A stretch of DNA of 64,000 nt, taken from NCBI GenBank assembly GCA_000708835.1, contig DF237194.1, positions 23,317-87,316 on the forward strand, read 5' to 3'. Origin of the DNA: Klebsormidium nitens (Eukaryota > Streptophyta > Klebsormidiophyceae > Klebsormidiales > Klebsormidiaceae). The notes below the pieces were generated by a model, which saw nothing but the letters and a program-made list of their open reading frames with translations, did not search any database and had not been told where the DNA came from. Below are positions 59,273 to 64,000 of the stretch, one piece after another. The position numbers and the translations under genes are program-made. Every line of letters starts with the position of its first letter. Within the stretch, counting starts at the first letter, position 1.

Positions 59273-62200
59273 TAATACTCGGACATGTTTCCAGTGCGTT
59301 CTATAAGATCGATTCAAACAGTAAATACAAGTCCGTACCTACTATATTATTTAATGGAACAGTTTGTTTCCTGTCGAAGGCGACTGTGTCGGTCACCGTT
59401 AGTATGACTCCACTTCGTAAGTCATCTCTATTCCTGAAGATGGCTGAATCGTACATTGTCTTCCAAGCGGCTTCAGATGTGATCTCACGGGGCCAGTAAA
59501 TGGCTATTTGCTCTATGCGCGGGGCCAGAATGGACGCCTTGAGTAAGCTTACTTCGAACGTTATGGCGGCAAAATGGTATACTATATATCCGAATCGATT
59601 GGGCTTGCGACCAGTGCCAATATACCTCTGTGATGATTGGAAGGTTGCCTTTCGATCGCACTGATCATGAATGCCGAATGAATCAAAGTTGGACTATAGG
59701 AACTCACAAACCAGTCCAATACAAGTTGCCTGCATGAGCGGCCATGCCGTAGAATAAGTATGGATGCAAAAGTTGAATCAGGACAAACGAATCTGGTCTA
59801 CGCCTCAAATGCGGGTTATGAGCTTGCTGTAAAGGGGCAAAATGTGCCCATGTTTATCACCGCCGCCCGCCGATCGAATGGGGTGTCGAGACGCGGTTAT
59901 TGGAAAACACCCCAAAGCTTCAAGACGTGCGGCTCTGCATCTGGTCGATCTCGACAAATTTAAGAAGCACGTGTCTACAATTTGTATTCATGATGGCCCC
60001 GGAGCATCGAAGTGATTTTTGGGCCTCGAATGACCTTCGGAAAGAATCATGCAGAATCATGCAAGCGCTTCACGAGCGCACACTGAAGGCTTTTCCCCAG
60101 GATCAGTCACCGTTTCGCATTTCGGATGCAGGATACAGATTGAGCAGCCACGGGGCAGTTGTAGACAATTCATCCGAGTACGGTGGCAGATAGATAAATG
60201 AAGAGATACAAGGAAGCTGAATGTCGCGTAATCGGCGTAAGTAGCTTTCAGATTATATCAATGGCGGCTTCAGAGTTGCATGTTATGTTCTGCTTTGATG
60301 CTGGGCCGCATCAGGGGGTGCCGATCATTTCTCGCCAGCACTCAGGCTTTCAGGCAGAGACTCTTTGAAAGATTTCCTTTCTTCACAAATCTGGGAAAGC
60401 GGACAATCGGGCAGACTCGGGACGTTGCGTTTCCGGATTGGCGCCAAGAAGCTCGCGCCGCCAAATTAAAACTTACAAGGGGAGTGTCGCCAGCTGAACT
60501 CCGAAACTTCGGCGCGGGGCTGGTAGCAACCGGTCAAGCACCCCCACGGTCGGTAGAAACGTCACGGCGCTTTCACCACAGAATTTAAAGCAGCCCACGT
60601 TAGGTGTCACAGTGAGCGGTCCTGAGAAACCTTCTAATGATCAGCGACCACGAAAATATAGTGGAAGAGGCATGTAAGAACATTCATTGAATGCAAACAC
60701 CTTCGCGATCGATGGCTGTGAGCAAACTTAAGGAAGGCTGAAGGACGAGGGTAAAAGAGCCAGTTTGAGGAGCTTGCGCATCCAATACTGGTCCACCGTT
60801 CATCCAGAACGAATCCGTTTGTATGGATTGCGAGTTGCCTTAGATCTTGAGCAAACAGCGTGGGGTTCATCGAATGAAGCCCTTCGTCGTCCAACTTATC
60901 AGAGCCGTGAAGTTGCCTTGATGAACGACGCCCTCAGTTTACTCTGCATCGGGCAACGCTTTCATAATGAACTTGCAGCTACTAGATTAAGCGAGTTCAA
61001 TCATGCGCAAGGAAACGGTACTCAGTCAGAGTTATGCTTTAAGATAACAAGCCCCGTTGCCTTGCACAAATTGGACCCGTTTGGACCGAAAAGCAGACAC
61101 GGCAGGACCTTTTGACGCATGAAATATTTGCAAACTCTGTCGGGCTTAGATTTCTTAAGGCTGATTTTCGACGGAGCTAAAGTTTCTTCCCGTGGAGAAA
61201 CGGTGTGATGGAGACAGGCGTCACCATAAATTTTGAACGGGTGCCCGACTGGCTTTCAGGCTGAGGTCTACCTGAGATGTTGGAGAATATCAGACCACGA
61301 CTCAATCTTCACTGCCAGCTTGAAACTGCAGGACCACGATCTTGTTCAAATCGAGTTATATCTATATCCTCAAAAGAAGCTCATGAGCATCGAATTCGAC
61401 AAGCAGGCTTCGTCAGAAACAGACGTTGATTGGAGTCATCAAGCAGATTTCGGGTCACCCCACGGTAGCCGCCGCAAAAAATCTGAAAGAAAGCGCCCGG
61501 AGCGACATTTACAGGCCGTACATCTTGGACAATATAATTCTTCCCAAAACGCTTACAAGAGACTCCGCGAGCGAGGCAGAGTCCAAGCGAAGACGAGTGC
61601 CGAGTCAAGGGCTGACTGAGGCGGCGCAGGTAAGCGTTTTGAATGTATGACTGGTGGCCTCAGAATATCCGAAGTTAGTCGTGTTGCTGCTTGATGCTAG
61701 GCCGCATCAAAAGTTGCCCATGTATCCTTGCCAGCAGCCGGACGCAGATAAGAACATGAGAACATGAGAACCGTTGAGGTTCTCCTAAAATATGGACTCA
61801 AAAAGGAAAAATAAACAGGCAGATTTCGTGGCGGTTCCTAAGAGGGCACGCGTCGCCCTCGCGATTGGGTGACTCCGAGGACTGATTGCGGCGCGGCTTC
61901 AATCCAGCCCCACGGCTGCGCCGTCAGACATATTGGCAATGAAGAGCAGCCCAGATCAGGAATCCGGACGCGCAAATCTCCCTATTGGGCGACTAGTGCG
62001 AAAGTATGTACCATGTGCAAATTATGTACAAGGCAGAAACTTCGAAGTTTGTGGGCTTCTCAGAACCACGTCTTGCACGAGATCGAAGATCAGAAAAGCG
62101 AGAAAGATGAGAAACGTGTCTCTTCGTAAGATTGGATTTTCAGAAGTCCTCACGATTGCAAAAAGAATATTTAACCAGATATTAGCCAGGATGTATCGAA

Positions 62201-64000
62201 ACGGCATCAGATCATGAGCGAGCGGTCGTCGAGATTGTCAGAACCATTCTACGTTGCTTCTAAAAGCGACCCCCTAAATCTAGTCTGCATCAAGAAACAC
62301 CATTGGGCGCTTTAAGTTGCTGGCAGAGTACGCGGGGCTCTCAGCCAGAAAGGTAACGGTGGACCTATGAGTCAAAGCGCAGGTTTCTGTCTACGACGAA
62401 AAAGCTTTTGACTTACAAAATCCTGTCCCAGACAATGGAGTCGGTACTAAGACCAGTGGGAGATCTCGGACACGCTGACTCTGCCAAGGCTCCACCGACC
62501 TAGATCTCACCAGAATTAGGTGTGGTTCGCGGCAATTGCCGAGCAAAGGAGTAGGCTGTGAGTAAAGACGGCATGCTGCTATGATCTCTGAGGCTATAGG
62601 CTAACAAGACCAATCGACTAATCCTATTGATTGCAGTGAATTATGGGTTTCCTATTTGGGAAGAAAAGGTGTGAAAGAAGAGGCTTCAGCGGGTCCCAAA
62701 GCTGACTGACTGGCTTCAGATCAGATGCTGAGCAGGAAGTTTGACGGCTACCACAAGACATTACGTCGTGAATAGTTCGTCAATGGCAGATCGGTTTTGC
62801 ATCTGAAAGGTTCAGGGTTAGCTAACCGCCTGTGACCGCGGTGGACGTTGTTTAGGAAACTTTCGCGGGTCCTATAGAGAGTCTCCCGCAAGACAAGCGA
62901 TGAGAGTGAATTGTCGGCTGCACGTCTTTCGTGCCTTATCAACGAACGCCTCGGAAGTCCCCTTCTTGCAGTAAGTTAGAATTTCGTGATTTGCATAATG
63001 GTCAAGATCGAGTCCCCATCTTCCAACCTTCGATCCGAGGCGGCGTATCCAACAAGCGCTGAACGTCAACGAAATTTAAATTCCGGTAGTGAGCGCAAAT
63101 TTAGAAAAAAATGCAGAACAACTTGTACTTTTGCAAGCACATCTGTAGAAATATCCTCACAGTCCACAAATTCTGGCAACGGATCAAATGTTCTCACAAA
63201 GGTCTCCGGTGAAAGGTGAAACAATTATTCCGAGTGGCAGAAGGTGGCTCGTAGCGAGATGATTCAGCAACCGGATGAGTGCCCTGATTGTGGTTTTGAA
63301 TTGCAACGGATCGTCAAGCGCGGCTGCGTTCATCGCTTTAGCGGAGACGGTCACCCACCGCCATCTGAGAAGCCTTCGATCTGCGGAGAAACAAACCTTC
63401 AAATTCTTTCAAACTGGTAGGACCGTGATTGGTAGGCATCAGGAAATCTCAAATCGCTTGCAAAAGCCTCTGCATAGGTTAAGCTAGCTAAATATTGTGC
63501 GGGACGTTCTTTGGCGCCTGCGGACACGTCTGGCCGGCATCCGACAGACTACCTCGCACAGTTCAAGCTTTGAAGTTGGATTTGGTTGCAACCTCAAAGG
63601 ATGCCTCATTCCTCACCAGCCTCGGTCTGCGATATGCTTAATGTTTGGAGCTCTGCGCGATGTCCCCGCCTCTCAGCAGAGCGACTTAGTTCAGGTTGGG
63701 CCGCGTAAGCACCATTCTCGTCGACAAGCAGGTTCTACGCTAGAACCGGGAACTTACAAAGTTGCCCCGAAAGGATGTAGATCGGAGTAACTATACGGAA
63801 TATCAAGCGCCGGCACGAAGTCGTAATGGAGTTGTAAGGTTTACAACATTAGCCCTCATCCTTGTCTTGGCTGAATTCACTATACATCTGGATGAAAAGC
63901 CTCATTTTCATCATGATATTCATCATTCTGTTCGTTGTTCTCAGCGGAAGTATAAAAATATGTGAAGTTTTATCTTCTTTCGCATCCTCCTCCTCCTCCG
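59273..64000. repeat. Decayed repeat or gene-relic block, right
   Basis: Diverged copies of sequence from the left block occur here: the gatgct.ggccgcatca anchor at 60297 and 61692, with a weaker match near 62285. Others are gcagcccac near 60592, and a segment near 63568 (gaagttggatttggttgcaa) that matches 55277-55296 nearly exactly. The frame at 61233-61619 reads VYLRCWRISDHDSIFTASLK, but I cannot assign it. The last bases are a ctc-rich microsatellite. Confidence 0.55.

Overview
This is a nuclear DNA window from a member of the green plant lineage. Genes are split by GT-AG introns of a few hundred bases to about 1.1 kb and lie on both strands. The gene set includes a plastid NusG-family factor, the NDH-assembly protein CRR7, the SM protein VPS45 and an ER-tethered bZIP factor of the bZIP17/28 type. 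That mix, the mid-range GC content and one draft-assembly gap suggest a streptophyte alga (a Klebsormidium-like genome is my guess) rather than a crop plant. There is no bacterial operon, CRISPR array or tRNA that I can support.

Layout: 1-555 start of an F-box-like gene (-). 1900-11639 plastid NusG/KOW factor, 10 exons (-). 12745-14615 CRR7 (-). 15123-17904 phytanoyl-CoA dioxygenase-family gene (+). 19169-27073 VPS45, 12 exons (-). 27934-33490 R3H-SUZ RNA-binding protein (+), interrupted by an N gap at 32352-32583. 33491-35985 G-rich intergenic DNA with tandem repeats. 35986-36169 an orphan exon-like ORF (-). 37267-42094 conserved protein of unknown function (+). 44283-44434 exon of a short transmembrane protein (-). 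45568-49211 membrane-anchored bZIP (+). 50270-51753 possible unidentified gene (-). 52.3-56.9 kb and 59.3-64 kb decayed repeat-rich DNA. 57374-59272 intronless multi-pass membrane protein with a WW-like domain (+).

The most striking signal is not a gene. In at least four genes (plastid NusG factor, VPS45, dioxygenase, the unknown gene at 37-42 kb) the introns hold one to four degenerate copies of the adjacent exon edge, often with the splice junction. I call these ghost exons. They suggest that introns here grow by repeated local tandem duplication across exon-intron boundaries followed by decay of the extra copies.

Exon boundaries were derived by hand from splice consensus and reading-frame continuity. 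VPS45 closes exactly at 1710 coding bases (569 residues), which supports the approach. The genes are unrelated housekeeping, plastid, trafficking and regulatory genes; three divergent pairs share putative two-way promoter regions.
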